Below are positions 54,463 through 63,049 of a stretch of DNA of 64,000 nt, in pieces. Source of the stretch: Leptolyngbya sp. NIES-2104 (lineage in GTDB: Bacteria; Cyanobacteriota; Cyanobacteriia; Leptolyngbyales; Leptolyngbyaceae); the NCBI RefSeq assembly GCF_001485215.1, contig NZ_BBWW01000001.1, positions 1,860,001-1,924,000 on the forward strand, written 5' to 3'. Below the pieces are notes generated by a model. The model was not told the origin of the DNA and did no database searches. It worked only from the letters and a program-made list of their open reading frames with translations. Each line of letters begins with the position of its first letter. Position 1 is the first letter of the stretch. The translations under genes and the position numbers were made by a program.

Positions 54463-55179
54463 TTAGCTCACAGAAGACGGAACCACAATATACCCAGATG
54501 CTCGATCGCCCAAAACTAGATTTTTTTCCGCTCCCCAATACCACCAATACGCCGCCACATAAGCACAAATCAAACTATCAAACTGATCTTCAACGGCTTT
54601 CAGATCGGCTCCTTTATTTGGAATTTCTGGAAGTGTTTCTAATTTTAGTTTCGGTTCGATTTGAGGTAATCGCTCTAGGATAAACTGACGTAATTTTTCT
54701 AGTTCAGGTTTGCGTTGTGCGATCGTGCCTTTCTTGTATTTCAAAATCTGATTCAGCCCGAATAAATGCACCATTGCCGGATGTGGAAACACTTCGATTT
54801 GATAACGCCCCGAACGTTGTGCCTCAATGGTTGGCGCGTGTTCAAATCCGCGTGATTCCAGGCTGAGTCCTAAACCAACCGTACGATCGGCAAACGGAAG
54901 CCCTAAATTCGCGGGGTAGCATCCGGCATGATATCGCCCGAAGTGTTTGTGTGCTAAGCGATCGGGAAGTCGCATTCCGGTTTGATTTGGAATAATCGTT
55001 GGGGCATCGACTGCCACGATCGCGGAATCTGGAGCGTGTTGATCAATCCAGGAAAGCACTTCATCGATCGAGCTTTCTCGCCGCAAATCCCGCAGCGTCA
55101 ACACCCCATTTTCCAGTTCTAAACAACACAAACCGCTGGGATTCGTGCTCCAGCCTAAATCAATTCCGAGGCATTTCAC
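54463..55179 (-). CDS. DUF429 family protein
   Basis: A 238-residue protein with an RNase H-like opening, CLGIDLGWSTNPSGLC, followed by IVAVDAPTIIPNQTGMRLPD and GFEHAPTIEAQRSGRYQIEV. The N-terminal D (in GIDLGW) and later acidic residues would suit a metal-dependent nuclease fold, as proposed for this family; an activity has not been established to my knowledge. It starts at GTG 55179, overlapping the upstream stop by four bases. Confidence 0.88.
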   Translation of the reverse strand: MKCLGIDLGWSTNPSGLCCLELENGVLTLRDLRRESSIDEVLSWIDQHAPDSAIVAVDAPTIIPNQTGMRLPDRLAHKHFGRYHAGCYPANLGLPFADRTVGLGLSLESRGFEHAPTIEAQRSGRYQIEVFPHPAMVHLFGLNQILKYKKGTIAQRKPELEKLRQFILERLPQIEPKLKLETLPEIPNKGADLKAVEDQFDSLICAYVAAYWWYWGAEKNLVLGDRASGYIVVPSSVS

Positions 55180-55562
55180 GATCGATTCTCTTCGATTCTT
55201 AGGCGCTCGATTTCTGCTCGAATCGCTGCAAGTTGTGCAGTCAATTCTTGCAATTCAAGCTGAACCTCTGGGGAAGGCGTAGTCGTCACAACCGGAGTCG
55301 CTGTAGTTGTCACCGTTGTACCAGAATTCATCTCGCCTCGACGTTGAGCGATGAACTGATCGACATAACTCCGCGCCTCTTGCTCGGTCACTTCTCCCTT
55401 CTCTGCCCATTCGCGAGCGAGTTGATCGAGGTCGGTTTTGATTTTAGTCAGATTCACTTCTCGCTTGTAGGGATCTTGGAGAATTTCGACGAGGGATGCA
55501 GTCGCTCCAAGCGTGACGCGGAAGCTTCTTTGTAAGATGCGAACAACAGTATCAGAATTCAT
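55176..55562 (-). CDS. Phasin-like coiled-coil protein
   Basis: A 128-residue protein. The N-terminal half has LGATASLVEILQDPYKREVN and LDQLAREWAEKGEVTEQEAR. A Thr-rich linker (about 85-97) leads to a C-terminal coiled coil, LQELTAQLAAIRAEIERLRI. The general plan of phasin/DUF-type cyanobacterial proteins fits, but a link to PHA granules is not shown. First gene of the three-gene unit that includes DUF429 and DUF2752. Confidence 0.7.
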   Translation of the reverse strand: MNSDTVVRILQRSFRVTLGATASLVEILQDPYKREVNLTKIKTDLDQLAREWAEKGEVTEQEARSYVDQFIAQRRGEMNSGTTVTTTATPVVTTTPSPEVQLELQELTAQLAAIRAEIERLRIEENRS

Positions 55563-55769
55563 AGATTCAGACCGTGCAACTCAATGATCCGATTCTACTC
55601 TAAGGAATTTTGCTGCACCGTTTTTGTCGCATTCAGCAACTTGAGTGAATGTGCAAAAGATCGATCGCATCAGCCTTCAGTCCCCTTTCCTGATTCATTC
55701 CATTGGAAACCTTAACAGTTCTACATAATTTCCTTAAGATAAGAAGAACCGCATTCCCGAACTTGACCC

Positions 55770-56840
55770 ATGCAGATTAAAGCTCGCTCTCCGTTTCTGT
55801 TGATTGCTCCATTTTTCCTTTGGGGTACGGCGATGGTCGCGATGAAAGGTGTGATTCCAAATACGACTCCGTTTTTTATGGCGGGAGTCCGGTTACTGCC
55901 CGCTGGAATTTTGGTTTTGCTGGCGGCGGTGTGGATGAAGCGATCGCAGCCGAAAGGATGGGCAGCATGGCTCTGGATTAGTCTCTTTGCGCTGGTGGAT
56001 GGTGCGATGTTTCAGGGGTTTCTGGCGCAGGGACTGGTTCGGACTGGCGCAGGATTGGGATCAGTGATGATCGATTCTCAACCGTTAGCCGTTGCGCTGA
56101 TGGCATTGTGGTTGTTTGGGGAAAAGATTGGAGTTTGGGGCTGGTTGGGATTAGCGATCGGGGTCGGTGGAATTAGTCTGCTCGGATTGCCGGAAGAATT
56201 GCTTCTCTCGGCGGGATCACGGCTCGGAGATGCCTTTGTTGATGTGGGTTCGTTTACCGATTTACTTGCAGGCTTGTTCGATAACGGTCAGTGGTTGATG
56301 CTGTTAGCTGCGTTGTCGATGGCAGTTGGTACGATTCTTTCTCGGTATGTTTGTCAATATGCCGATCCGATATCTGCGACAGGTTGGCACATGATTTTAG
56401 GGGGATTGCCGCTCTTTGGATTGTCGAGCCAGTTGGAAAGTGAGCAATGGAGTCATTTAACGGCTGCAAATTGGACATCGTTGTCTTATTCGACGATTTT
56501 TGGAAGCGCGATCGCATACGGGTTATTTTTCTATTTCGCCGCTAGTGGAAGTCTCACAAGTTTAAGTTCGCTAACATTTTTGACACCCGTATTTGCATTG
56601 CTATTTGGCAACCTTTTCTTATCGGAAGTGCTGAGTCCGATTCAATGGGCGGGTGTGGGATTGACGCTCGTGAGTATTTATCTAATCAATCAGCGGGATG
56701 TCTTGGGTGAGAAACTCAGCGGATCAATTTCTGAGTCGATCGAGGAAGTTCAGGGTAACATAGCCGAGAATAGGCAATTGCTACCGCAAGCCGAATCAAA
56801 TCTCCGTGAAATTACGACCCTATCCGATTCCGACTCGTAG
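55770..56840 (+). CDS. EamA family (DMT superfamily) transporter
   Basis: A 356-residue permease with ten predicted helices arranged as two EamA repeats. It starts MQIKARSPFLLIAPFFLWGT; the second repeat begins WLMLLAALSMAVGTILSRYV. Members export amino acids, metabolites or nucleotide sugars; the substrate here is unknown. A soluble tail of about 45 residues (SGSISESIEEVQGN) follows the last helix. The gene is 50 bp upstream of the HEAT-repeat gene. Confidence 0.9.
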   Translation: MQIKARSPFLLIAPFFLWGTAMVAMKGVIPNTTPFFMAGVRLLPAGILVLLAAVWMKRSQPKGWAAWLWISLFALVDGAMFQGFLAQGLVRTGAGLGSVMIDSQPLAVALMALWLFGEKIGVWGWLGLAIGVGGISLLGLPEELLLSAGSRLGDAFVDVGSFTDLLAGLFDNGQWLMLLAALSMAVGTILSRYVCQYADPISATGWHMILGGLPLFGLSSQLESEQWSHLTAANWTSLSYSTIFGSAIAYGLFFYFAASGSLTSLSSLTFLTPVFALLFGNLFLSEVLSPIQWAGVGLTLVSIYLINQRDVLGEKLSGSISESIEEVQGNIAENRQLLPQAESNLREITTLSDSDS

Positions 56841-56889
56841 CGATAAGCCGAGCCGGATGGCGATGTGACCTTCCGTTCTGGATTTCGTT

Positions 56890-57798
56890 ATGGTTCGCCT
56901 TCAACTCCTGATCGTCACTTGTGCGGCTTGTCTTGGCGTTTCGACTCGCTCAGTTGCAACTGTTCCATCTCAACCCATCCTGCTCACACAAACCGCACAG
57001 CAAGCTAAAACTCCATTTTGGGCATCGCCTCTAGTTCTCGGTGGCATCGGTGCGACGAGCGTTGTGGGCGCGATGACGGTGTTTGTTTTGAAACGATCAG
57101 GTCGCTCGACTCCTGAAATTTTAGAGCCGATTACGCCTGATCCCCAACCCGTTACACCACCAAAACTACCGACACTCAACAGCTCGAATGGCTCGAAGCC
57201 AGATTTTCCTTCGCGCAACGGACACACGCAAACCGAGACGCTTTCACAGGCTGAAACTTTAGAAGCCTTACTGCAAGTGGTGGAGCCACCGAAACCCGCG
57301 CTGCCTCCGAAATTAGAAGAAACGACGCGACTGGCGAAAGTCAATATCGTCGATGAACTGATTCAAGATTTGCGATCGCCCGATCCAGCAAAACGCCGCA
57401 AAGTGATTTGGGAACTGGGACAGCGTGGTGATACTCGTGCGGTTCAGCCTTTGGTCGATTTGCTAATTGATTCCGATTCTAAACAGCGGAGTCTTATTCT
57501 CTCAGCCTTGTCAGAGATTGGAACCCGGACGCTGAAACCGATGACACGAGCATTGGCGGTTTCACTTCAGGATGAAAATGCTGAGGTGCGGAAAAATGCG
57601 ATTCGGGACTTAACCCGTGTCTATGACATGGTTTCGCAGATTAGTAATTTGCTGCACAAGGCGACTGAAGATTCAGACAAGGACGTGCAAGAAACGGCGA
57701 AATGGGCGTTAAATCAATTGAGTCGAATTCGATCGACTCCTACGGATACGTTGCCTGCACTCAAAAATTCGGTCAGTCCTCCAGAGAGTTTGCCTTAG
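56890..57798 (+). CDS. HEAT-repeat protein with membrane anchor
   Basis: A 302-residue protein. An N-terminal signal-like segment (LLIVTCAACLGVSTRS) is followed by a transmembrane helix PLVLGGIGATSVVGAMTVFVL (about 49-69, in part) and a Pro-rich linker. HEAT repeats fill residues about 155-285: KRRKVIWELGQRGDTRAVQP, KQRSLILSALSEIGTRTLKP and EVRKNAIRDLTRVYDMVSQI. The repeats probably mediate protein binding. Its stop overlaps the end of the convergent caspase gene by four bases. Confidence 0.85.
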   Translation: MVRLQLLIVTCAACLGVSTRSVATVPSQPILLTQTAQQAKTPFWASPLVLGGIGATSVVGAMTVFVLKRSGRSTPEILEPITPDPQPVTPPKLPTLNSSNGSKPDFPSRNGHTQTETLSQAETLEALLQVVEPPKPALPPKLEETTRLAKVNIVDELIQDLRSPDPAKRRKVIWELGQRGDTRAVQPLVDLLIDSDSKQRSLILSALSEIGTRTLKPMTRALAVSLQDENAEVRKNAIRDLTRVYDMVSQISNLLHKATEDSDKDVQETAKWALNQLSRIRSTPTDTLPALKNSVSPPESLP

Positions 57799-60700
57799 AG
57801 ACACTCTGGGGGTGGACTATCGCCCATTAAGCGGCAGCCCGATCGCATCAGCGAATCTAGATCAAGATTCCAATCTTTTAGACCGTATCGATTTCCGACG
57901 CTGAAGAGTGCTTTATCATTACCCGCGAACGAGACGTGTTCGATCGGCTCTTGAGATCCGAGTAGCGTTTTTAGAAACGTTCCATCCTGCATATTCCAGA
58001 GGCGAATGGTGCGATCGCGTCCCGCAGATGCTAGAACCTTCCCATCTGCACTAAAGCTCAAACTGGTAACGGTATTCTCATGTCCTGACAGCGTTTGATT
58101 CGGGATCGTTTCTCGTTCAGAGTTCGCATCACCGACTGTCCAAAGTTTGATTGTGTCGTCTGATCCCGCTGATGCGATCGTCTTTCCATCTGGAGCGAAT
58201 GCCAGGTCGTTAATGCCCTGGATCTTTTCAGATTGGCTGTCATGATTGCCTAACAGCACAGGATTCTGACTGTCCGGATACCATAAATGAATCGAGTTAT
58301 CGATCATTCCTGCCGCCAGAATTCGACCATCTGGACTAAAGCGAATCACATTTGCAGTGGCATTATGCCCTTTGAACGTGTCTAGAATTCTGCCTTGGCT
58401 CACACTCCAGAGTTTGATTGTTTGATCCGCACTTCCTGAAGCAAGCACTTCCCCGTCCGATCGAAAACTCAGCGCTGTCACCGCTTGCGTATGCGCGGAT
58501 AAGGTTTGAATCAAAATGCCTTTCTCCACATTCCAGAGCTTGATCGTTTTATCCTGACTCGCGGAAGCTAACCGTTTTCCGTCTGGACTAAAGGCAAGTT
58601 GAGTAATCGTGCCTTGGTGTCCTTTGAAGCTTGCGAGTTGTTGGAACTTTTCACCGTTGCGCTGCCAAAGTTGGATCGTATTGTCACGAGTCGAAACAGC
58701 GAAGGTTTTGTGATCAGGACTCATGCTGGCATTTGAGAGCGAAACGCCGACGGGTGTAGTAGGTTGTTCAAAAAGTACGATCGCTTGTTGCAGTGTTGTG
58801 GTCGTGCTGAGTTTGAGAGTTTCGGGTACAAAATTCCAAGGTCGATCGATTTGCTGAAGTTTGTGTCCAGCTTTTAGAGCAGTGCTGAGCGCTCCCGGTT
58901 GACTGGATTCAATCTGAGTAGTTGCTGCGCTCGATAGTTTTTGTACAGCTTGAATCTGCTCATTGCGCGATTGGTACAGTCCCACACCTGTTACGGCAAC
59001 TGCAACAACTCCAAGGATTTTCAGACCTGCTGTGATCAATTGACGGGTTTCAGGTTTTTGAGTGTGTTCAACTGCGGATTGGGTCAGATTCCGAGTAGAG
59101 CGATCGACTTGTTGCACTGTATTTGCTGCAATCTGACTGGCTTCAGTAGTGCGCTGACGATAGATTGCTTGCCCAGAATTTGCAGCGTGATGAATGGATT
59201 GATTGAATTCACCTAGTTTTGTCGTAATCGTATTTTGAAGCTGGGCGACTCGCTGTTTTGATTGAGCGTGTTTAGCGGTTGCAAAACTTCCCGCTGCTTG
59301 GGTGGCTTGTGCGATCGTATTTGCAGTCTGTTTGAGCTGCTTCTGAGTCGCAGTTTGCAGCCGCTTGATCTGTTCTTGAGTTTGATTTGGTTTCGCAGGT
59401 TTCGCGATCGGACGTGGAGCAGGTTTAGAAGTAACTTCTCGAACTGGAGGAATCGCAGTTTCAGAAACGGGGTTTTGAACTGGAGCGACGATCGGTTCAG
59501 AAATGTGTTCTTGCTTGAATGGTGTAGCGACTTCAGAAACAGTTTCTTGAGGTTCAACTTTCGCAACTTCGGAAGGTTGAATTGCTAAAGGAATGACTTC
59601 TCCAACCGTTGGAATACTAGATTCAATAACGTGAGGCTCAGCGGGTTCTTCAGTCTGCTCGAATTGAATGACGGGTTCAACTGCGGGCAAATCAGCTTTC
59701 TGAAATTGAACCAAAAGTTCTTCCGCTGTTGGTGAAATCGGTTCAGGCTCGATCGAAGATTCTTCAGATTGCTCGAAGTGAATTGCAGGTTCTTCGACTT
59801 TTGGTAAAACTGGCTCAGGATGCTGCTCGATCGCAGATTCTTCAAAAGAGGATTCGGCTTGCTCAAACCGGATCAAAAGTTCTTCTGGTGTTGGCGAAAT
59901 GGTTTCAGGTGCGTCCTTCGAGGCTTCCTCAACGAATGATTTCGCTTGAATTGCAGGTTCTTCAACCTTTGGCGCAATGGGTTCGAGAACAATCTTTTGG
60001 AGAATGGGAATTGCAGGTTCGATCGAGGACGGTTTCTCGATCGGGGCTGGAATGACGATTTCTGGCTTTGGTTTGACGAGTGAAGCTGAACGATCGAGCG
60101 GCGGATCGATATTCGTCGCTTTGATATTTGGAAAGAGAAGCTCTAGCGGATCTTGAGGTTTGATTCCTAGAACGATTTGGGATTGTGCTTGACCGATGCG
60201 GCTCGGCGTTTGTGTGATCGCTTTCGAGGGGCGATCGTCTGTGTCCCGGTGCAGCCATGACAATTGTTGGTTCGTTCGATCGATGTATTGAATCGTGCGA
60301 TCGTGAACATAATTCGCCAACACCGAAGCGGTCACAACGCCCTGCGGATTTGCTGCGGCTCCTCTGAGTCCTTCGATTAGAAAGTGGCTAAAAATTCCAT
60401 GTCCTAGCTCTGGAAACTTCCAGGATTGTTGCCGCCCTTTTCCGCTAGGGGTGTCACACGACAACAAAGCATGAAATCCAGAATTCTGACTGGCTGAGTG
60501 TCGAAACATTTGACTCAACTGCTCAACCGGACTATCGAGCAATTCCGGTGTCTCGCTTTGAGCCGTCATTCCATTCGCGTGACAGACATCGATCCACAAA
60601 ATTTGCTGCTTTGCCGCACAACTTCCGAGCATTCCCAACAGTTTGATCGCGCTCAATCCGGTTTGCAGCATCGCGTCTTTCTGCGTGTCTGCTAAACAAA

Positions 60701-61019
60701 ACACCGCTTGCTGTAACCGTGAATCGATCGAACCATGCCCACAAAAATAAAAAACAACCGTATCGTCTGGTTTTGCTTGATTGACGATCGCTTCTAATCC
60801 CGATCGCACTGCTTCCAAGGTCGGAACCGTTGCCTGATCGTGATACACCTGAACCGATGTGTTTGGAAACTCTTGAGTGGCATCCGCGAACGCATCCGAG
60901 AGTCGCTGAGCATCGATCGTGGAATATTGCAGAATTGGAAATCGTCGATCGGCATACTGGCTCACTCCCACGAGGAGAACCCAGAGCTTTGCTTGTCCAG
61001 TCTTAAGCGTAGATTGCAT
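57795..61019 (-). CDS. Caspase-like (orthocaspase) protein with C-terminal WD40 propeller
   Basis: A 1074-residue multidomain protein. The peptidase C14-like domain (about 10-255) keeps the catalytic His95 in YFCGHGS and Cys146 in IDVCHANG. A 340-residue low-complexity linker, rich in Pro, Glu, Val and Ser, follows (about 290-545), then a coiled-coil or helical stretch and one transmembrane helix (GVVAVAVTGVGLY, about 680). The C-terminal part is a seven-unit WD40 propeller with repeated GHxxxV...SPDGK..ASxSxDxTIKLW units. Caspase-WD40 fusions are typical of filamentous cyanobacteria and are implicated, mainly by analogy, in signalling and cell death. Confidence 0.92.
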   Translation of the reverse strand: MQSTLKTGQAKLWVLLVGVSQYADRRFPILQYSTIDAQRLSDAFADATQEFPNTSVQVYHDQATVPTLEAVRSGLEAIVNQAKPDDTVVFYFCGHGSIDSRLQQAVFCLADTQKDAMLQTGLSAIKLLGMLGSCAAKQQILWIDVCHANGMTAQSETPELLDSPVEQLSQMFRHSASQNSGFHALLSCDTPSGKGRQQSWKFPELGHGIFSHFLIEGLRGAAANPQGVVTASVLANYVHDRTIQYIDRTNQQLSWLHRDTDDRPSKAITQTPSRIGQAQSQIVLGIKPQDPLELLFPNIKATNIDPPLDRSASLVKPKPEIVIPAPIEKPSSIEPAIPILQKIVLEPIAPKVEEPAIQAKSFVEEASKDAPETISPTPEELLIRFEQAESSFEESAIEQHPEPVLPKVEEPAIHFEQSEESSIEPEPISPTAEELLVQFQKADLPAVEPVIQFEQTEEPAEPHVIESSIPTVGEVIPLAIQPSEVAKVEPQETVSEVATPFKQEHISEPIVAPVQNPVSETAIPPVREVTSKPAPRPIAKPAKPNQTQEQIKRLQTATQKQLKQTANTIAQATQAAGSFATAKHAQSKQRVAQLQNTITTKLGEFNQSIHHAANSGQAIYRQRTTEASQIAANTVQQVDRSTRNLTQSAVEHTQKPETRQLITAGLKILGVVAVAVTGVGLYQSRNEQIQAVQKLSSAATTQIESSQPGALSTALKAGHKLQQIDRPWNFVPETLKLSTTTTLQQAIVLFEQPTTPVGVSLSNASMSPDHKTFAVSTRDNTIQLWQRNGEKFQQLASFKGHQGTITQLAFSPDGKRLASASQDKTIKLWNVEKGILIQTLSAHTQAVTALSFRSDGEVLASGSADQTIKLWSVSQGRILDTFKGHNATANVIRFSPDGRILAAGMIDNSIHLWYPDSQNPVLLGNHDSQSEKIQGINDLAFAPDGKTIASAGSDDTIKLWTVGDANSERETIPNQTLSGHENTVTSLSFSADGKVLASAGRDRTIRLWNMQDGTFLKTLLGSQEPIEHVSFAGNDKALFSVGNRYGLKDWNLDLDSLMRSGCRLMGDSPPPECL

Positions 61020-61059
61020 GAAGAGTAGATGTTGGGCTAGTTCAGAGGTCGTAACGCAA

Positions 61060-61218
61060 ATGGACGCACCCGGTAGATTCCGCTACTTACGTCCGATTGT
61101 GACGTATCCGCTTAGGTGCGTCAAATGCGAAGCTGATTCCGTTGACGAAAATCATGGGTTTGTGATCCCATGCGGGTCAGAGATTTACAGAATCAACAGT
61201 TGGATGAAGCGATCGTAA
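61060..61218 (+). CDS. Possible small Cys-containing protein (doubtful)
   Basis: A 52-codon frame, MDAPGRFRYLRPIVTYPLR followed by CVKCEADSVDENHGFVIPCG, in the gap between the caspase start and the CGLD27 gene. A CxxC pair and a third Cys could bind zinc. No ribosome-binding site is visible and no family is recognised, so it may be chance. The rest of the 359-bp gap shows nothing else. Confidence 0.2.
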   Translation: MDAPGRFRYLRPIVTYPLRCVKCEADSVDENHGFVIPCGSEIYRINSWMKRS

Positions 61219-61378
61219 AGTTCAACGTGAGATGAGATCGAAAAAGTGCGATCGATGCGGGTGGACTTGAAACGATTGTTTGAATTCTCAACCCAATTTA
61301 TTTAATCGGTCTTGCCTTTCATCCTCTAGCTAAGTCTTTTATACTAAACGATAGCTTTCTACTTCTTCGGCTTGATCC

Positions 61379-61870
61379 ATGAACTCTGTTATTTGTCCCG
61401 TTCCCGACGAACAGCGACCAATTAATGAATATCAAGACCTGAAGGAATCTTGGTTTTTTCGGTGGGCAACGCTTGATCCAGTTGCGTATATTAAGCCGAT
61501 CGTGATTCTCTGGGCGCTGACCTGGTTGATCTCGGCTCCGGTCGCTGCGGTCAGTTTCCCGCCTGCAAAACATTTACCGCAATTTTTGTTATTCGCCTCC
61601 GCAGGTGCATTAGTACTCCCAGGATTGGCATTGTTACGCCTTTATCTAGGATGGGCGTATGTGCAGAGACGATTGCTTGACCCAGCCGTGTTTTATGAAG
61701 AGTCGGGCTGGTATGACGGGCAAATGTGGGAAAAGCCGCCCGAAGTGTTGGCACAAGATCGATTGGTGGTGAATTATCAGGTGCAGCCGATTTTAGAACG
61801 ATTGAAAAAGACGTTTGTATCGATCGTGGCGATGAGTGCGATCGGGATTTCGATCTGGTTTTTCCTTTAA
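61379..61870 (+). CDS. CGLD27 family protein (DUF1230)
   Basis: A 163-residue membrane protein conserved in cyanobacteria, algae and plants. The signature starts CPVPDEQRPINEYQDLKESW, with two central helices (VILWALTWLISAPVAAV and FLLFASAGALVLPGLALL) and YEESGWYDGQMWEKPPEVLA. A final helix closes the protein. The plant homologue is implicated in photosynthetic performance under stress (iron-related acclimation), but a precise role is not known. Its stop TAA equals the target duplication of the next mobile element. Confidence 0.9.
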   Translation: MNSVICPVPDEQRPINEYQDLKESWFFRWATLDPVAYIKPIVILWALTWLISAPVAAVSFPPAKHLPQFLLFASAGALVLPGLALLRLYLGWAYVQRRLLDPAVFYEESGWYDGQMWEKPPEVLAQDRLVVNYQVQPILERLKKTFVSIVAMSAIGISIWFFL

Positions 61871-62078
61871 GAGGGTGTTTGAAAAGTATAAAAAGTTTCT
61901 TCGCTTCGATTGCCTCCCGCCCTGAAATGAATTTCGGGCTAACCGACGAAAGTCTACTGAAGTAGACTGGGAGCAAGTTTAAGACTCTTAGTCCATTTTT
62001 AATGGACTTGCGCCGATTAGCCCAAAATTCCATTTCAGGGCGGGACGTTGCAACGAACGATACTTTTCAAATAGCCTC
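61871..62078. mobile_element. Non-autonomous element with T-shaped fold, copy 5
   Basis: A 208-bp element. It starts GAGGGTGTTTGAAAAGTAT and ends CTTTTCAAATAGCCTC. It is flanked by TAA (61868-61870, the CGLD27 stop) and TAA (62079-62081), so the target duplication here is TAA instead of TTA. The outer stem is 61918-61942 with 62017-62042 (one extra C in the right arm). Hairpins inside are AGTCTACTGAAGTAGACT and AGTCCATTTTTAATGGACT. Confidence 0.9.
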
Positions 62079-62081
62079 TAA

Positions 62082-62110
62082 GAGACTATCGATACTTTTC
62101 AAGAATTCTC
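62082..62110. mobile_element. Terminal remnant of a second element
   Basis: Directly next to copy 5, 29 bp lie between two TAA triplets (62079-62081 and 62111-62113). Read on the minus strand it begins GAGAATTCTTGAAAAGTATC, which matches the element's terminal repeat, and the other end also reads GAG. It looks like the two ends of an element left after loss of the interior. Confidence 0.6.
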
Positions 62111-62115
62111 TAAAC

Positions 62116-62151
62116 AAAAAAGGTGATGTCTGAAACAGGCATCACCTTTTT
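62116..62151 (-). terminator. Rho-independent terminator of the Hlip gene
   Basis: AAAAAGGTGATG (62116-62127) pairs with CATCACCTTTTT (62140-62151) over 12 bp. A and T runs on both sides make it usable in both directions. It lies about 19 bp beyond the stop of the minus-strand Hlip gene. Confidence 0.88.
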
Positions 62152-62169
62152 ATAAATCTGTAACAAACT

Positions 62170-62379
62170 TTAGAGGCTGGTTAGAAATCCAATCACGCCT
62201 TGTCCAGTAAAGACTTCTAACAACAAAAGTGATACGAAACCAATCATTGCGAGCCGACCATTTAAGAGTTCTGCGTTAGTGTTGAACCCGAATTGGGGCT
62301 GATCTGTCACATACATTTGAGGCTCGATCGCGAAGTTATTCAGCTTGCCTTGATCGTCCACAATAGAACCACTTTTCAT
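62170..62379 (-). CDS. High light-inducible protein (Hlip/Scp)
   Basis: A 69-residue single-helix member of the chlorophyll a/b-binding superfamily. The chlorophyll-binding motif AELLNGRLAMIGFVSLLLLE is intact, with Glu, Asn and Arg in the ExxNxR pattern. The N-terminus of about 35 residues is soluble. Hlips bind chlorophyll and carotenoid and protect newly made photosystem II from excess light. The gene has its own terminator. An inverted pair TTTACAAA/TTTGTAAA lies upstream and may be a light-response site. Which of the hliA-D genes it corresponds to is not determined. Confidence 0.93.
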   Translation of the reverse strand: MKSGSIVDDQGKLNNFAIEPQMYVTDQPQFGFNTNAELLNGRLAMIGFVSLLLLEVFTGQGVIGFLTSL

Positions 62380-62425
62380 AGAATCTTCTCACTTTCTTGT
62401 TTGATTTCTTTACAAAGCTTAACAG

Positions 62426-62444
62426 TTGTATTGAGATTTGTAAA
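62426..62444 (-). promoter_or_regulatory. Possible HLR1-like (RpaB) site upstream of the Hlip gene
   Basis: On the minus strand TTTACAAATCTCAATACAA begins with one good HLR1 half and a poor second half ten bases later. A second TTTACAAA lies in the opposite sense at 62409-62416. HLR1 sites bind RpaB at many high-light genes. The match is incomplete and the call is tentative. Confidence 0.25.
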
Positions 62445-62679
62445 GAAACTCTAGAGCATTCGTCTGAATCTGGGCGAAAAGTCGATGTGTATCACTCTGT
62501 GAAGTCGTAAACGCAATTACAGCTTTTCAGGGTTTACTGGTACATAATTCAGTCAGTCCTTCACCAAGTTTCTTTATAAAGATTTAAGATTTGGTAACAT
62601 CCAGACCCGAACTGAAAATTCCCTCGTATTCTTAGAGGAAGCTCCAACCTGTTTCAAGTTCGTTTCATGTAGGTGGTCT

Positions 62680-62994
62680 ATGTCGTTTAGCCTCACCCTT
62701 AGTTATCTTCGATCGCTCCTCTTAGCCAGTCTATTGAGTTTCCTTGCCCCGCTCACGCTCCTCGGCGGCATGATTATGATTCTTCTGTTTCTTGGAGCGA
62801 TTCCAGGACTCACCCTATTCGGACAAGCCTGCACCACTCAAATGCTGTCATTTCTTCAAACCTTTGGAAATGGAAGTGCGCTTGAAGGCGCGATCGTCAT
62901 TGGATGTGCTTGTGCAGTCGTCGGTGCACTGTTCGACACTTATAATTTCACGGTGACAACCGCGATCGACGCGAACAAACCCCTCTCTGAATAA
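62680..62994 (+). CDS. Conserved small membrane protein
   Basis: A 104-residue protein with two or three membrane segments: SLLLASLLSFLAPLTLLGGM, IMILLFLGAIPGLTLFG and ALEGAIVIGCACAVVGALFD. No named family was recognised; the composition is typical of thylakoid or inner-membrane proteins of cyanobacteria. AGGTGG precedes the ATG. It lies 55 bp upstream of the M16 protease gene in the same direction. Confidence 0.7.
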   Translation: MSFSLTLSYLRSLLLASLLSFLAPLTLLGGMIMILLFLGAIPGLTLFGQACTTQMLSFLQTFGNGSALEGAIVIGCACAVVGALFDTYNFTVTTAIDANKPLSE

Positions 62995-63049
62995 GTCAAT
63001 TCTGACGAAACTCTCTATCCTAGAAAACGTGCCTTCAAAGGTCGTAAAC

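Noticed and set aside
59213-59866. Several antisense and shifted frames inside the caspase linker with Leu/Ser-rich repeats
   Set aside because: They mirror the repetitive low-complexity linker of the caspase-WD40 gene in other frames.
61726-61965. Open frames ending in similar peptides (EMNFGLTDESLLK, EMNFGLIGESLLK) at 61.9 kb and 24.1 kb, suggesting a repeated protein motif
   Set aside because: They come from reading through the left arm of the mobile elements; the shared peptide is the translated repeat, not a protein family.
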